Of a stretch of 64,000 nt of DNA, positions 35,065-46,150 are shown in pieces. The stretch lies in NCBI GenBank assembly GCA_028554755.1, contig JAPTOF010000016.1, forward strand, positions 12,539,501 to 12,603,500, written 5' to 3'. This DNA comes from Cordia subcordata (Eukaryota; Streptophyta; Magnoliopsida; Boraginales; Cordiaceae). The position numbers and the translations under genes were made by a program. The notes below the pieces were generated by a model. It worked only from the letters and a program-made list of their open reading frames with translations. It was not told the origin of the DNA and searched no databases. The stretch's first letter is position 1. The number at the start of each line of letters is the position of its first letter.

Positions 35065-35440
35065 TCTCCTATTTCTTATTTTTTTTGTCATGCTTATTGT
35101 GCTTTGTGAATTATATAATTGCCAGATAACACAGTATTTTGGGCCTTGGGCCTTGGGCCTTTTGGTGTGTGGATATTTAATTAAGTAGAACAACTGCTGC
35201 CAGTCACGTGATGCTTTTTCTGTTTATTGAATGTGAATGTGTATGAAATCCCTTTATTTTGTCATAAAGAATTTAATGCTATATAACTACAGTAATGTAG
35301 GAGGAGGGTCGTGTGATTCCTCTTCTTATGAGGTGCGAAGAGACCTCACCATGTTATGTTAAATAGCTCATGTTGTCATAGAAAGGTTATTAGAGACTAA
35401 AATACCTAATGTGTTAGGCATGACTCTTTGGAAAGAAGTG
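35065..35440. other. Spacer between antisense ORF and tandem array in element C
   Basis: Contains a short GGGCCTTGGGCCTTGGGCC triplication (35140-35160) and AT-rich sequence. This may be the 3' end of the antisense unit. No other feature seen. Confidence 0.45.
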
Positions 35441-36390
35441 AGGTTGCAGACGCGACACCTCCAGTGACATACGAGGGCTCTTATTCATCCTAGCCTTATG
35501 TCTATCAAAGGGTGCAAACACATTATTTGGGGTGAGGGTACATAAACTGTTAAGTACTTTAGATGGACATCGATCGAAGGTTGTAGATACTTGGGTTTGA
35601 ATGACAATACACAAGTTGCTAACTGTGCTAAACTAATGATTAGTAAGGATCACGAACATGTTAACCTGGGCTTACGATGCACGAGTTTATTAGGCATCAC
35701 AACTCGATGATTATTGAGGGTCGCAGAAGTTATAGCTTGAATGAAAGTGCACAAGCTACTAGGATTCTTAACCCAATGAATATCGAGGGTCGCAGACATT
35801 ATAGTTTGGATGAAAATGCACAAGGTATTAAGATTCTGAATCCAATGAATATTGAGGGCCACAGATATTATAGCTGGATAAAAATGCACCAACTATTAAT
35901 ATTCTTAACCCCACAAATATCGAGGGTCACAGACATTACAACTTAGATGAAAATGCACAAGCTGTTAGGGTTTTGAACCCGATAGATATTGAGGGTCGCA
36001 GATATTATAGTCGGGATGAAAATGCACCAGCTGTTAGGATTATTAACCTGATGAATATCAAGGGTCACAGACATTATAGCTTGGATGAAAATGCACAAGT
36101 TGTTAGGATTCTAAACCCTATGAATATCAAGGGTCGCAAAATTATAGCTGGGATGAAAATGCACCAGCTGTTAGAATTCTTAACCCAATGAATATTGAGG
36201 GTCGCAGACATTGTAGTTAGGATGAAAATGCACTAGTTATTAGGATTCTTAACCCGATGAATATCGAGGGTTGCAGACACTATAGCTTGGATGAAAATGT
36301 ACAAGCTGTCAGTTGTTGTAGCCTGGTGATTATCGAATGTTGTAATTGACATAGTTTGGATAAAGTAATATGTTAAAGATTTAAGATAAT
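35440..36390. repeat. 69-bp tandem repeat array in element C
   Basis: A unit with core AATATCGAGGGTCGCAGAC, then TAGYTTGGATGAAAATGCA and TGTTAGGATTCTTAACCC, recurs with the core at 35712, 35781, 35850, 35918, 35987, 36056, 36125, 36193, 36262 and 36331. Spacing is 69 bp, or 68 bp twice. Older, degraded units extend left to about 35440. Since 69 is divisible by three, long frames stay open on both strands, but nothing else suggests translation. Tat-type elements are known for tandem arrays between pol and the 3' LTR. Confidence 0.92.
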
Positions 36391-36408
36391 GCATAATAGA
36401 ATTGAAAA

Positions 36409-37800
36409 TTACTGACATAAGTAAACCATTAAGAAAGGACATCGTTGTGTCGTTTTATTCATAAGCTTTGTTATTTTTTGTGACATATAAAATACTCTAA
36501 AAAAATAACATTTTTTCAGATGGGTTGCGTTCCAACTATAAGGGATATCCTTCCGTTCCATTGTTTGAAGTTTATATGCTCCAGAAGATATAGTTGTAGT
36601 TACCTTGTATGGTCTTTCCCAATTCAAGCCAAGCTTGCCTGCGTTCGTCTCTTGCATGTTCTGGAATACTTTACGCAATACCTAGTCTCTCATTTGGAAT
36701 TGTCATAGTCTGAGACCTTTATTGATGATTTCGTCATCTACTTTTGGTACGCTTGCAATCTTTTTTCAATTGTGTCTCAGACTTTGTCAATGTATCCAAC
36801 TGATGTCGCAATTCTTGTTCATTACTCCCCTCAATAGTGAAGATTCACCAGAAATTGGGCACTCTAACTTAGGGAGAAATCATGGTCTCTACTCCATATG
36901 TGAGAGAGAAGAGGGTCTCTATTGTAGAAGATCCGGCGCTAGTTCTGTAAGCCCATAAGACTCCAGGTAATTCCTAAACACACTTTCTTTTAGCATCTTC
37001 CAACCTCTTCTTGATCATAGAAAGAATAATTTTGTTGGAGGATTCAGCTAGGTCGTTTGCCTGTTGGTACCTAGGCGTGTATTTATGAACTGCATGCCAT
37101 TATCTGTTACTATCTCCCTAGGAACGTTGAATCTGCATATAATGTTTTTCCACAAGAATGCTTGAACTTCCTTGTTTCGGACTGAGCACATACCTCGACT
37201 TCGATCCACTTTGTGAAGTAATCCGTGATCACCAGCATGTATACCTTCTGACCCAGTGCCATGGGCAACTTCCCTACTATATCCATCCCCCACTTCATGA
37301 ATGACCACGTCACCAGTGTTGGGTGCAAGGGGTTTGTTGGTTGATGAATGATTTATGCAAACCGCTGATAGCTATTGCACTTTTTTACATACTCAGCTGC
37401 ATCCACCCACATTGTTGGCCAATGGTACCCGGTTGTGAGCAGTCGATGTGCCAGACTTCGCCCCTTAGAATGATTGTCTTGTCCTTCATGGAGCTCAGCC
37501 ATCACATACTAGGATTTATTCGGATTCAAACACCGTAAATAGTGGCCAAAGTATGATTTCTTGTACATGATGCCATTTATAACACAATCCCAACACGCCT
37601 TGACACGTATCTTTTGTGCCTCAGCTTTGTCCAATGGGAGTTGCCTTGTGACCAAATATATGCGGATCGAGGTCATCCATGAGTCGTCTATGTCTGTAGA
37701 ATTAACCTTTGACGATGATTTCTTTGTTAACATGGATTGAGAGAGGCATACAAGAGGGATATCTCGCTCTTTGTAAATTTCTATCGCGGACCCTATTTGG
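36409..37800 (-). pseudogene. Tat-type integrase of element C
   Basis: Read from 37733 down: WMTSIRIYLVTRQLP...GIMYKKSYFGHYLRCL (N-terminal part). Next is a zinc-binding region in which the second Cys is lost (KKCNSYQRF). Then come MDIVGKLPMALGQKVYMLVITDYFTKWIE (first catalytic Asp region), IVTDNGMQF (second Asp) and the C-terminal part GKLGLNWERPYKVTTTISSGAYKL...WNATHLKKCYF. Integrase inserts the cDNA. Stops and frame changes near 37500, 37320 and 36900 inactivate it. No chromodomain follows, which fits the Tat lineage. Confidence 0.88.
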
Positions 37801-37936
37801 CTAGCACATTAGCACCCCTGTTAAGATCTCTATTGACCCGCATAATTGTTCAAGAATGAAAGGCAGCAAATAACTTCTTTGCGACGGGGAGGTATTCTGC
37901 CATTTTTGCGTCTTAAGCTTGGTAGCTTCCTAAGAG

Positions 37937-38190
37937 TTAATTTGCGACCAACTGGGAATCACGGAACACCTTAACCACTTGAGCCCCTATCTCTTTGGCC
38001 CATGTTCGCCCGAGTGGCAGGGCTTTGTGCTTGGTTTCATTGTTTGTGAGCTTGAAACCACATTTGACTGCTTTCTTGATTCGGACTTCTGCCGGCACCA
38101 GAAGCACAATGCCTAGACCACATCCTTTTGCATTCGCGGATCCATCGGTGTAGAGCTTCCATTCACCCATCACAATCTATTCCTTGGCTT
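37937..38190 (-). pseudogene. Second (archaeal-like) RNase H of element C
   Basis: Frame 38173-37937 reads EWKLYTDGSANAKGCGLGIVLL (first catalytic Asp in YTDGS), CGFKLTNNETKHKALPLG (the expected Glu-Ala-Glu stretch eroded) and VVKVFRDSQLVAN (Asp in RDSQL). This is the extra RNase H that Tat elements carry downstream of their own RNase H. It lies between the first RNase H and integrase, as in other Tat elements. Confidence 0.85.
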
Positions 38191-38194
38191 CTAT

Positions 38195-38990
38195 GATTTC
38201 CATAACTTGGCACTCTGCTAAAGAGAAACTGATTTCCATCACAATGCTTGCAACTTGATAGTGTTCGACGGTTGATAAGAAATATCAAATTCACTCAGCT
38301 CCACAACTCACTTCATTAGCTGCCTAGAAGCCTTTGTTTTCTGCAATATATTTGATGTGGGATTAGCTAACCCCACTATCATTAACGGGAGCTTCCTGGT
38401 GAGACCTCCCTAGACCGGGTTCAACCGATCACCTCAAAGACTTCTCCCGACCATAAACCCAACAGGTCCAATGATCACCTGTATGAACAGATAAGGTGAC
38501 ACGTGTTCCCCCTCCCCAAACTATAAACAGGACCCTTTGGTTCCAAATCAGGTAAGACAACTCTACGCTTTCTCTTCCATCATAAAAGTTTACCCCCAAG
38601 AGGAAAATATTAATTTAGGCATCGGAGGCTCTTTGCAGTATCACACCAGTGTTTAGATTTTTTGTTTTGTAGGTTATACACTCTAGAATGAGAACAAGAA
38701 GATTTTATCTGATTCTTTTCAGGATCGATATTCTTTACGGGAAATTCTGTTGTTACAGTGATAGGGTACGCTTGGAAAGAAGGGCGCACTTTTCGAGGAG
38801 CAATTATAAGTGCAAAAATGAGTTTCTTTACTTTCCCGTATCGCCTTTCTGAGTCCATCAAGATTTTGCTACAGTAATAGATAGGGAGTTGCACCTTTCG
38901 TTCTTCCCTTACTAATACAGCGTTGATTGCTGTGTCCAAGACAGCAGTGTAGACAAGTAGTTTCTCTCCTGCTACTGGCTTGGCCAACAA
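38195..38990 (-). pseudogene. First RNase H of element C, split by solo LTR
   Basis: Frame 38990-38733 reads LAKPVAGEKLLVYTAVLDTAINAVLVRE, IYYCSKILMDSERRYGKVKKLIFALI, then ITVTTEFPVKNI, where the solo LTR interrupts. It resumes at 38347 with KTKASRQLMK, a stop, then VVELSEFDISYQPSN. This is the gypsy-type RNase H that follows reverse transcriptase. The catalytic Asp in the YTAV position lacks its normal context, and a stop replaces the conserved Trp after RQLMK. Confidence 0.85.
38353..38727 (+). mobile_element. Solo LTR nested in the RNase H of element C
   Basis: 375 bp starting TGATGTGGGATTAGC and ending CAGGATCG (CA changed to CG), flanked by the TSD ATATT (38348-38352 and 38728-38732). 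It has a TATAAACAGG box and the stretch TTAGGCATCGGAGGCTCTTTG, characteristic of R-U5 in LTRs of other Tat elements. It is unlike C's own LTR. Excluding it and one TSD copy puts the two RNase H halves back in one frame, so the insertion is precisely defined. Orientation is plus. Confidence 0.9.
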
Positions 38991-38999
38991 TGGTGAGCT

Positions 39000-39915
39000 G
39001 GCTAGATGATGCTTTAATTTCTAGAATACTGCTTCACATTCTTTTGACCATTCAAACTTGGTATTCTTCTTCGGTAACTCATTGAATGGTTTGCACACGT
39101 CTGAACATTTTGGGTTGAATCTTGTTAAAGTAGTAATTCCCCCTGTCAGCTTCATAAATTTCTTGGCGTTTCTTGGGCGAGGGAGATTTAGGATTGCTCC
39201 AAGTTGATCCTGGTAGGCCACAATCCCCTTGCTAGTAACCAAATAACCCATAAATTGTCATGTTTGAACCCCAAAGGAACATTTAGCAGGGTTAAGTTTC
39301 ATACCATATTCTCGAAATACATTTTATGCCTGCTTTAGATGACCGACATGGTCTTGCGCTTTTAATGATTTCCCCATCACATCATCAATGTAAACTTCCA
39401 TAGTTTTCCTAAGTTGATCCCAAAACATTCGATTTACCAACCTCTGGTATGTTGCCTTGCATTCTTTAGACTCAACAGTATTTGCTTATAACAGTAAATT
39501 CCTTTGCTTGTCATGAATGTCATTTTCTCCTGGTCTATTGGATGCATTAATATTTGATTATATCCTGAAAAAACATCCATGAAGCTCATTAACTCGTGCC
39601 TAGCAATTGCATCTAGCATAGTATCAACGTGCAGAAGTGGAGAGGGATCCTGAGGCAAGCATAATTTAAATTTGTGAAATCAACTCATACACGTCATTTA
39701 CCCTTTTTTTAGGGACCACCACGATGTTTGCCAGCCAATCAAGATTTCTAACCTCTCGGATCTAGCCACTTTCCAGTAACTTTTTAACTTCCTCCTCGAT
39801 GATCTGATCCATTTCTGCTGACATCTTTCTTTTCTTTTGCTTAACCAGCTTCTGTCTCAGATCAACGTGAAGTTCATGCGTAATGACGTCAGGGTTGATT
39901 CCTAGCATATCAGAA
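39000..39915 (-). pseudogene. Tat-type reverse transcriptase of element C
   Basis: From 39900: THELHVDLRQKLVKQKKRKMSAE...EEVKKLLESG, NIVVVPKKG, DAIARHELMSFMDVFSGYNQILMHP, TFMTSKGIYCYKQ. The catalytic YIDD box is at 39381-39392 (MEVYIDDVMGKS), followed by FMGYLVTSKGI and LPRPRNAKKFMKLTGGITTLTRF. SFMD-FSGYNQI is typical of the Tat branch. Stops occur after LLESG, in the YIDD-downstream helix (HLKQA-stop) and before FMGYL. The MITE at 40020-40785 lies about 100 bp upstream. Confidence 0.9.
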
Positions 39916-40019
39916 TGAGTCCATGCAAAGCAATCTTGTTATTCATGCAGTAGCCCTAATAACTGGTCACAAATCTATAGTGGTAGCCCTGATCCAATCT
40001 TTAGGACTTTGCCTGTATC

Positions 40020-40785
40020 CTATGAAGCATCGACATCTTCAAAGTGCAGCGTATCGCGTGTCGGATACGTGTTGGACACCGACACGCCCCCTACACACTC
40101 CAACACGTGTCTGGCAAATTTTTTTTAAAAAAATTTCTGACACGTCCTCCGACACGCTCCGACACGTAAATGGACACGCACGGATTTTTTTTGTAATTTT
40201 TAAAATTATTTGGGGCACTAATGCAAATTCAAAAATAATTTAAAAAAAAAGAAAAATCAATTTAACTTACTTATGTTGTTTCTCATCTTTTCTAGAGAAG
40301 TCATCTTCTCACTTCTCCAAATTCCTTCAGCAAAAAAGACTCAGCCCTCGACCAAAAAATAAATAAATAAATAAATAACTTACCTCTAATATTCCTACGC
40401 TGGGTAGGATTGAAAAATTATGTTATTGTGTGTGTTATTGTATGTTTGATTGAAAAATTGTTAGGGATTTTCAGGTCTATTGTTGTTGAACATGAATTAC
40501 AAGAACTGGTGGTTTTTTTCCTTTTCTTTTCATGCATTAATTACAAAAATTGGTGGTCTCTTTTTGTGTCATATTTTGGGGGATGGCTGAAGCCTATGAA
40601 GCAAATTGATTTGTCATGATAAAAATAATATTTATGCAATATATTCATGATAAAAATAATATTTATGCAATATATATAAAATTTAAATATTTTTTTATTT
40701 ACCGTATCGTGTCGTATCCTAGTTTTAAAAAAAAAACGTATCGGCATGTCGCATCGTGTCGGCGTATCGTGTCCGTGCTTCTTAG
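40020..40785. mobile_element. hAT-like MITE with GACACG repeats, nested in element C
   Basis: 766 bp with an 8-bp TSD CCTGTATC on both sides (40012-40019 and 40786-40793). Inverted ends are CTATGAAGCATCGACA (left) and CTAAGAAGCACGGACAC (right, inverted). Subterminal zones are dense in CGTGTCGG/CCGACACG on both strands, so the two arms can pair; the middle is AT-rich and non-coding. The 8-bp TSD suggests hAT. I recall this GACACG-rich sequence as recurrent in plant genomes. Confidence 0.82.
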
Positions 40786-41011
40786 CCTGTATCTAGTTCG
40801 ACCTCTTCCAGATCGTGCTTTGGAGGGTTGCTATCACTGGTTATCTGTAATTACTATAACTCCATGTGGGGCTTTTTCTTTAAAGACATCGCATAACATC
40901 GTATTGAACTCAACCGATCTCCCTTAATCTCTTTGTGCCCGCACTGCGATGGGAACTTAAGAACCTGATGATAAGTTGAGGGGAAGGCTCTTAAGCATGG
41001 ATCCAAGGTCT

Positions 41012-41509
41012 CTACATGATGATGTTGTATGTCGACTTTGGGCAGTTCACAATCAGGAATTTGGTTAGGGTGTGGACGTCCATAGCCCAGGTTGACAACA
41101 TTACTTCTCCCAAAGCATGGGAAATTCCGCCATTAAAACTTGTCAGAAGTACGTGTTTCCTGACCACGGCGCTGTCCCCCAAGTTCATATCCTTCCAAGT
41201 ATCCAGCATTAGGACATTCGTGGAACTTCCTCTGTCCACTAATATCCTTTTTACGAGACAACCCACAATGTTTAAGGAGATGACCAAAGCATCATGGTGC
41301 TTTGCATATACTTCATCTCTCTGAGTGAATGTGGTAGAATACGGAATCTGGGGGCCTAGTGCCGTATTTAGTTGCATGAATTGACTCTTGGACCTCCTTA
41401 CATACCTTCTGGTAGCTAATGATGATTCTCCCATAACGTCGAAACCTCTTAGAATACAATTTAAAGTTTTTCCAGTCTGTGGCAGGGCCTGCTTTCCTTT
41501 GATTCCCAT
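41012..41509 (-). pseudogene. Protease region of element C
   Basis: 165-codon open frame. The protease core reads HHDALVISLNIVGCLVKRILVDRGSSTNVLMLDTWKDM, with a Thr/Ser-to-Arg change in the active site (D-R-G for D-T-G or D-S-G). It continues LLTSFNGGISHALGEV and TKFLIVNCPKSTYNIIM, the usual Tat sequence before reverse transcriptase. The changed triplet should abolish cleavage even though the frame is open. Upstream is the gag linker; the 5' part (GKTLNCILRGFDVMGES) is typical of Tat polyproteins. Confidence 0.88.
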
Positions 41510-41639
41510 TCAACGTCTCCCATGTTCAGTTAAGAATTCTACGGGAAATCCATTTCTTAACATATTCAACGCTTCATACCTCAGGGCCTTGCATTTGCCG
41601 GTGAGATGCCCGTAATCGTTGTCAAACTCGCACCATTTA

Positions 41640-42950
41640 TTAGGGTCACGAGCTCTTGCGAGCACTCGTATCTTGCTCGGCCAATGCACATTGGGGAGTT
41701 TCTACAAATCGTGGATGCATTCCGAATAATTGATGGTCAACTTGTATTCTGGCAATTCTTCCCTACGTCCTAGATGTGGGTATTCCAGACGCCTTTCTTC
41801 TTGACGTCTTAAGAACCAGTGCTCGATTCGTCTGCCAGATATGTCCCTCTTGTCTCTGCTTCTTTCTTCCCGCCTGGCCTGGTGAGCATCTGTTCTTTTT
41901 ATGGCAGATTCTTGTCTCATAGCTACATCCTGATCCTATCTGATCTGCATGGGGGCTCGCCTCATCATCTGTGTAAAAGATAAACCTGGGTTTCTTACCA
42001 ACTCCTTGTAGAGGTCCAAGTGAGGCAGTAACCCTTTGTGGAATGCCGCTACCGCCGTTTCTTCATAGCAGGTAGGTATGGCTGCCTTCTCATTGTTAAA
42101 CCTATCCACGTAACTCTCCAGGGTCTCTTCTTCCCTTTGAGTGATAAGTGTACAAATCACTAGACTACATCTTGGGTTTCTTATGCATGGAGAATCTTAT
42201 TATGAATTCTCGGACTAGATGGGAAAAGGAGTAAGCTCCTAGAGAGGCCTGGGAGGGCCCTAAGCCAATTGAGCACCACACCAGTTAAGCTAGACCCGAA
42301 ACTCTTGCAATAGCATGCCTCCTTATGTTGTGGTTTTACGTTGACTATCATCATAATTTGCTTGAAATGGGCAATACGAGCCGTTGGATTAGATCGGCCA
42401 TCATAACTTCGAAGCTTAGAAGTTTGGAAATGGGCTGGCATCTCAGTGAGTTCAATTCTCTGGGAGAAGGGTGAATGGTCCAAATGTAACTCCAAATCCT
42501 CGAACAGACCTTCCTGGTCTGTGACGGCTTCCTTCTTAGGGGCTTTTGCAGGTGTCACATTCAATGTTGCGTCTGGAATTTACGGCGGCACCTCATTTGC
42601 TACATTGCCGTCCTCTTCTCCTATCTTCTGATTTGGATCCAAGACTTCGACTGTCTCTAGTTAGGGCATACCAGGTACGTTTCGGGACATCTCGACGAAT
42701 TTGTTAGCAACATGTAGGACTGGGGTAATAGGGGTAGCCAGTAGCTTTCCCAGTCCCATCAATTTTTACCATAGCTCCTTGTTTTCTTTGTGGACCACAT
42801 CTGCCTCCTTGGTCTAGGACGTCAGCTTATCTTCTAGTTCAGCAATTTTAGGGTACAGAGCTTAAGCAGATGATTCTGCTTCCATGAGTATTTCCTTTTG
42901 GGTATTTGAATGAAAAGGATGCCTCTCTGTGCTATATGGACCAGCGACCT
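41640..42950 (-). pseudogene. Tat-type Gag of element C
   Basis: N-terminal coiled-coil-like part from about 42920 (KIAELEDKLTS...ENKELW). Then frame 42564-42181 has SPFSQRIELTEMPAHFQTSKLRSYDGRSNPTARIAHFKQIM, the usual start of the gag core, and NWLRALPGLS. After a frameshift, 42160-41936 reads REEETLESYVDRFNNEKAAI and AVAAFHKGLLPHLDLYKELV. A basic stretch (41920-41702, RREERSRDKRDISGRR) and a CDFH-type motif near 41630 follow. At least four breaks. Confidence 0.85.
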
Positions 42951-42968
42951 CCACAGTGGACACTAAAT
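42945..42968 (-). other. Primer-binding region of element C
   Basis: The minus strand right after the LTR reads ATTTAGTGTCCACTGTGG. This looks like a transition-decayed form of the TTTGGCGCCCACCGTGGG site that I recall as usual in plant Tat elements. Confidence 0.55.
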
Positions 42969-43364
42969 TGTAGAGGGTGATTCTATGATTAGGATTTAGG
43001 CTTAGGGTCTAAACCTCTTCTCAAATGAAGCCGCCAGACCTTACTAAGCCAAGAGGGGAAAAGGGATAAGTTTAGAGTATGTAGGTGTCTAGGTACATTC
43101 ATGTTTTCCTTTGTTGTCCGTTCCCTTCTCCTCTTGTAGATCCTTTCATGTCCCGAATATGGCAAGGTAATATTATGTTTCCTTCGAGGAACCTCTTATC
43201 AAAGGATTAGCTTCCCAAATTGGACGATCTTATTCTTCGCGTTGAAGCAATGCCTAGGCACCCATGGTTAGCCCTAGCATATTTTTGCTGGGCCTTATAG
43301 TTTCTTGTTTCGCAGCCTGGGCCTTATAAGACCTTATAGGCCCACCCGAATTAATGACCATAGA
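42969..43364 (-). repeat. 5' LTR of element C
   Basis: About 396 bp, paired with 15733-16146. The outer end is uncertain by about 10 bp; GTCCT follows at 43365. Confidence 0.85.
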
Positions 43365-43369
43365 GTCCT

Positions 43370-46150
43370 TTTATATGATGTGCTTTGCATGGGTATAAAT
43401 AGGTTTTTTACGTGTTTTTTTTTTTTCATTTTTTTGTAGATATCTATAAATGTGAGTTAATATCTATAAATGTGGGTTTATGTGTGTTTTTTTTAATGAA
43501 ATATCTTATAAACATAATACTCTTACATTTAGAAATCACTCATGACTATAGGCATTTACTTGACTAATACAATAACAGACCACAATCGTTTTATTTGGTT
43601 TTATTTGATAATTGCTATAATTAAAACTATTTTTTGTTTACCAAGTTAGTAAAGTTATTTTAGTTATTTTTGGATAAATATTTAAGTGTATGTACTAATC
43701 GATTAAAAATATTATGAGTGATTTGGATATATATTTGAAGACGGGCCAACTTAAAAACTAAAAATAAAATAATATGGACCTATAGTGATTATATAAATTT
43801 GTTAGTGTCGAAGACTATTTAATATAAATATACCCAAATGATGACTTGGTATCTCCTAAAGCCTCTTAAATTTTTTGATGAGTTAATTATGTATAGATTT
43901 ATTTATTTATTATTTTTTCATTTTTATAGCCTTATTTGGAATCAGTACTTATAAATTTTCTCTAGTATTTTCTTTTTCGTATTCTCTTATTTGGATTGCA
44001 TTGACTAATTATTTGTACTTCATTTTATGATTTTATAGATGCTATAATTTTTTATTTTCTTATAATTGAAAATTCTTGATTACTCTACTTTGCACATTAC
44101 AATTTGTGAGAATATAAAATTTAACTATACAATTAAATCATATTTTCTCTCATATTAGCCTGTGTTACATATAAAGAACTCAAAAGCTTGATCGAAGTTC
44201 ACATTAGGATTAAAACATAATATTAAAATCTTTTAAAGACAATATAGAAATTTAAAGAATTTCTCCTATACTTGAAGGCATTATTTGAAATTGGTAATTA
44301 TGTAATTTTTTGTAATTTTTTCTTCACTTTCACTTTGTTGATTATAATATTTGCTAAATATTATATAATATTAAAAAATTTTAATTTTTCTTTAGTACTT
44401 ATTTAACATTATTTTGTTCTTTTTTAACGATTTTTAGTACAAATTGATAATTACTATCCTTTATCATTTTTTTTCTTTTTCCTCTTTCTCTTCATTAGAT
44501 TGTATTAGCCAACTATTTTATTAATTTTAGTCCATAATTTAAATGGTGTTATAGTCTTTTTTTAATATTTGAACACAAATGGAATTTGTACTTTGCATAT
44601 TACATTTGCGAGAATATATAATTCAATTTGTACTCTCTCTTTTTTTAATTTTATGTGGCATTCAAAGAGTTCGTTAAGTTTAATTAACATATAACCTTAT
44701 AATATACATATTATATATATATATATATATTTGTTAATTAATTGTGATAGTTTAATACTAAAGTTTTAATGTCATCTTATTAATATTAATTAGAACCCAC
44801 TAATCCATTTAAAAATAAAGAAAGGAAAAAAAAAGTTGATATATTACAATAACAACAACTAGATATTTATATGTCAACCATGGAGCCCACATGTTATCTA
44901 GTGGAACAATTTTATATATACTATATATATATTATCTAGATATAGATTGGTACTATGCACACCGTTAACTAATGGTGTTACTTTTTGGTTTATATTACTT
45001 TTTTTCCTTTTAAATCTTACATGAGATTTGTTTTCCTTTCACATATTATCAGATTTTTACTTACATGACATTCCAACACCTATGTGGCATATATATACAC
45101 AAAAATCTATAAATTCCAAGCTATAATATATGTGTATATACATAAACTTTTAGATTTTTTGGACTAATTGATAATATAAAATTACAAAAAGGAATTTGTT
45201 ATAAAAGAAAGTCTCAATTTTTAATACATGTATTTCTAAGTTGTTTTTCTTTTGCCAAATATAAAACGATTCTTATATATTTAAAATTTAAAAAATATAA
45301 ATTAACTTTGACTTTCAAGCATTAAAATAAAAAAAAATTACATAAAATCACAATAAAATTTTAAACAAAGTCATAAAAAAATGAGATATTTGTATGTCAT
45401 GATTTTATTTAGTCTATTTAATCATTAAAAGGTATAGTTAATTTATATTTTTTCAGATTTCAAATAAGTAGAGAACTTTCTTAATAAAAGAAAAAAAATG
45501 CAGAATGACAAGCATCAATAACATATTATGTTCGTTGAATATAAATTTTTATGAGTATTTTTATATTTGATATTTTAATAAAAATACCACATAGGATTAT
45601 ATTTTTATTTAGAATATTTTTCTTTCTATTGGACCATAACAACAATAATTAATACAAACTAATTAAGTGAATTTTAAAAAAAGCCCCAAATCCCTTTTTT
45701 TTTTAACTAAATGAATACTTATTTAAAAGGAGTAACTCACTGCTTAGGGCCCATAACTTTTTTATTAAGTTATAGTTAATAAAAACAGCTCGTATTAAAA
45801 TACAACCCCTTTAAACGCGTCTAAATTAATTTAAAATAAACCCAAACACATGCCCAAGTAGAACTTGACAAATATATAACATAGTCAAGTGCATTTGCCC
45901 CAGATTACTGAAGAAATTTGGTCCAATCACATTGGGCCAAGAGTTAAACAAAGCCTAACCAAGGAAAATAAAATATTTTAATTTCAATTTAAAAAATATC
46001 CAGGTCAATATCAAGATTTGACCAAAAATAAATAAATAAAATAAAAGGTAGGATTTAACATGCCCCAGGATTTGAATAAAATAAAATTCCATACACATGC
46101 CATTTTATATCACTTTCATTGGATTTGAATCAAGGAGATCACTTGAGCTA
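43370..46150. other. AT-rich intergenic DNA
   Basis: Nearly 2.8 kb of very AT-rich sequence with poly-T runs, a (TA)n run at 44708-44730 and no open frame of note. I see no gene or clear mobile element. Confidence 0.6.

Larger units (their letters stand above)
15733..43364 (-). mobile_element. Element C: Tat-type Ty3/gypsy retrotransposon, host of a nested complex
   Basis: LTRs at 15733-16146 and 42969-43364 both read TGTAGAGGGTGATTC at their left ends. The minus-strand order is gag, protease, reverse transcriptase, RNase H, second RNase H, integrase, tandem repeat array, then an antisense ORF. This is the layout of Tat-lineage elements such as Ogre, Grande and Cinful. GTCCT occurs at 15728-15732 and 43365-43369 as a candidate TSD; the exact outer LTR end is uncertain by about 10 bp. 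About 17 kb of the span is the later insertion of A (with B inside it), plus a solo LTR and a MITE. All genes carry stops or frameshifts. Confidence 0.9.

Noticed and set aside
35677..36191. Long open frames of 80-90 codons with a 23-residue repeat
   Set aside because: They are a consequence of the 69-bp tandem unit being divisible by three; the opposite strand is open too, and frames break at the 68-bp units.
35440..36390. Possible CRISPR-like array
   Set aside because: Units are contiguous with no unique spacers, and the sequence is eukaryotic.
40410..40619. 69-codon frame in the middle of the hAT-like MITE
   Set aside because: Too short, AT-rich and without any transposase motif.
15733..43364. 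Element C as a chromovirus
   Set aside because: No chromodomain after integrase; the dual RNase H, tandem array and antisense ORF point to the Tat lineage.
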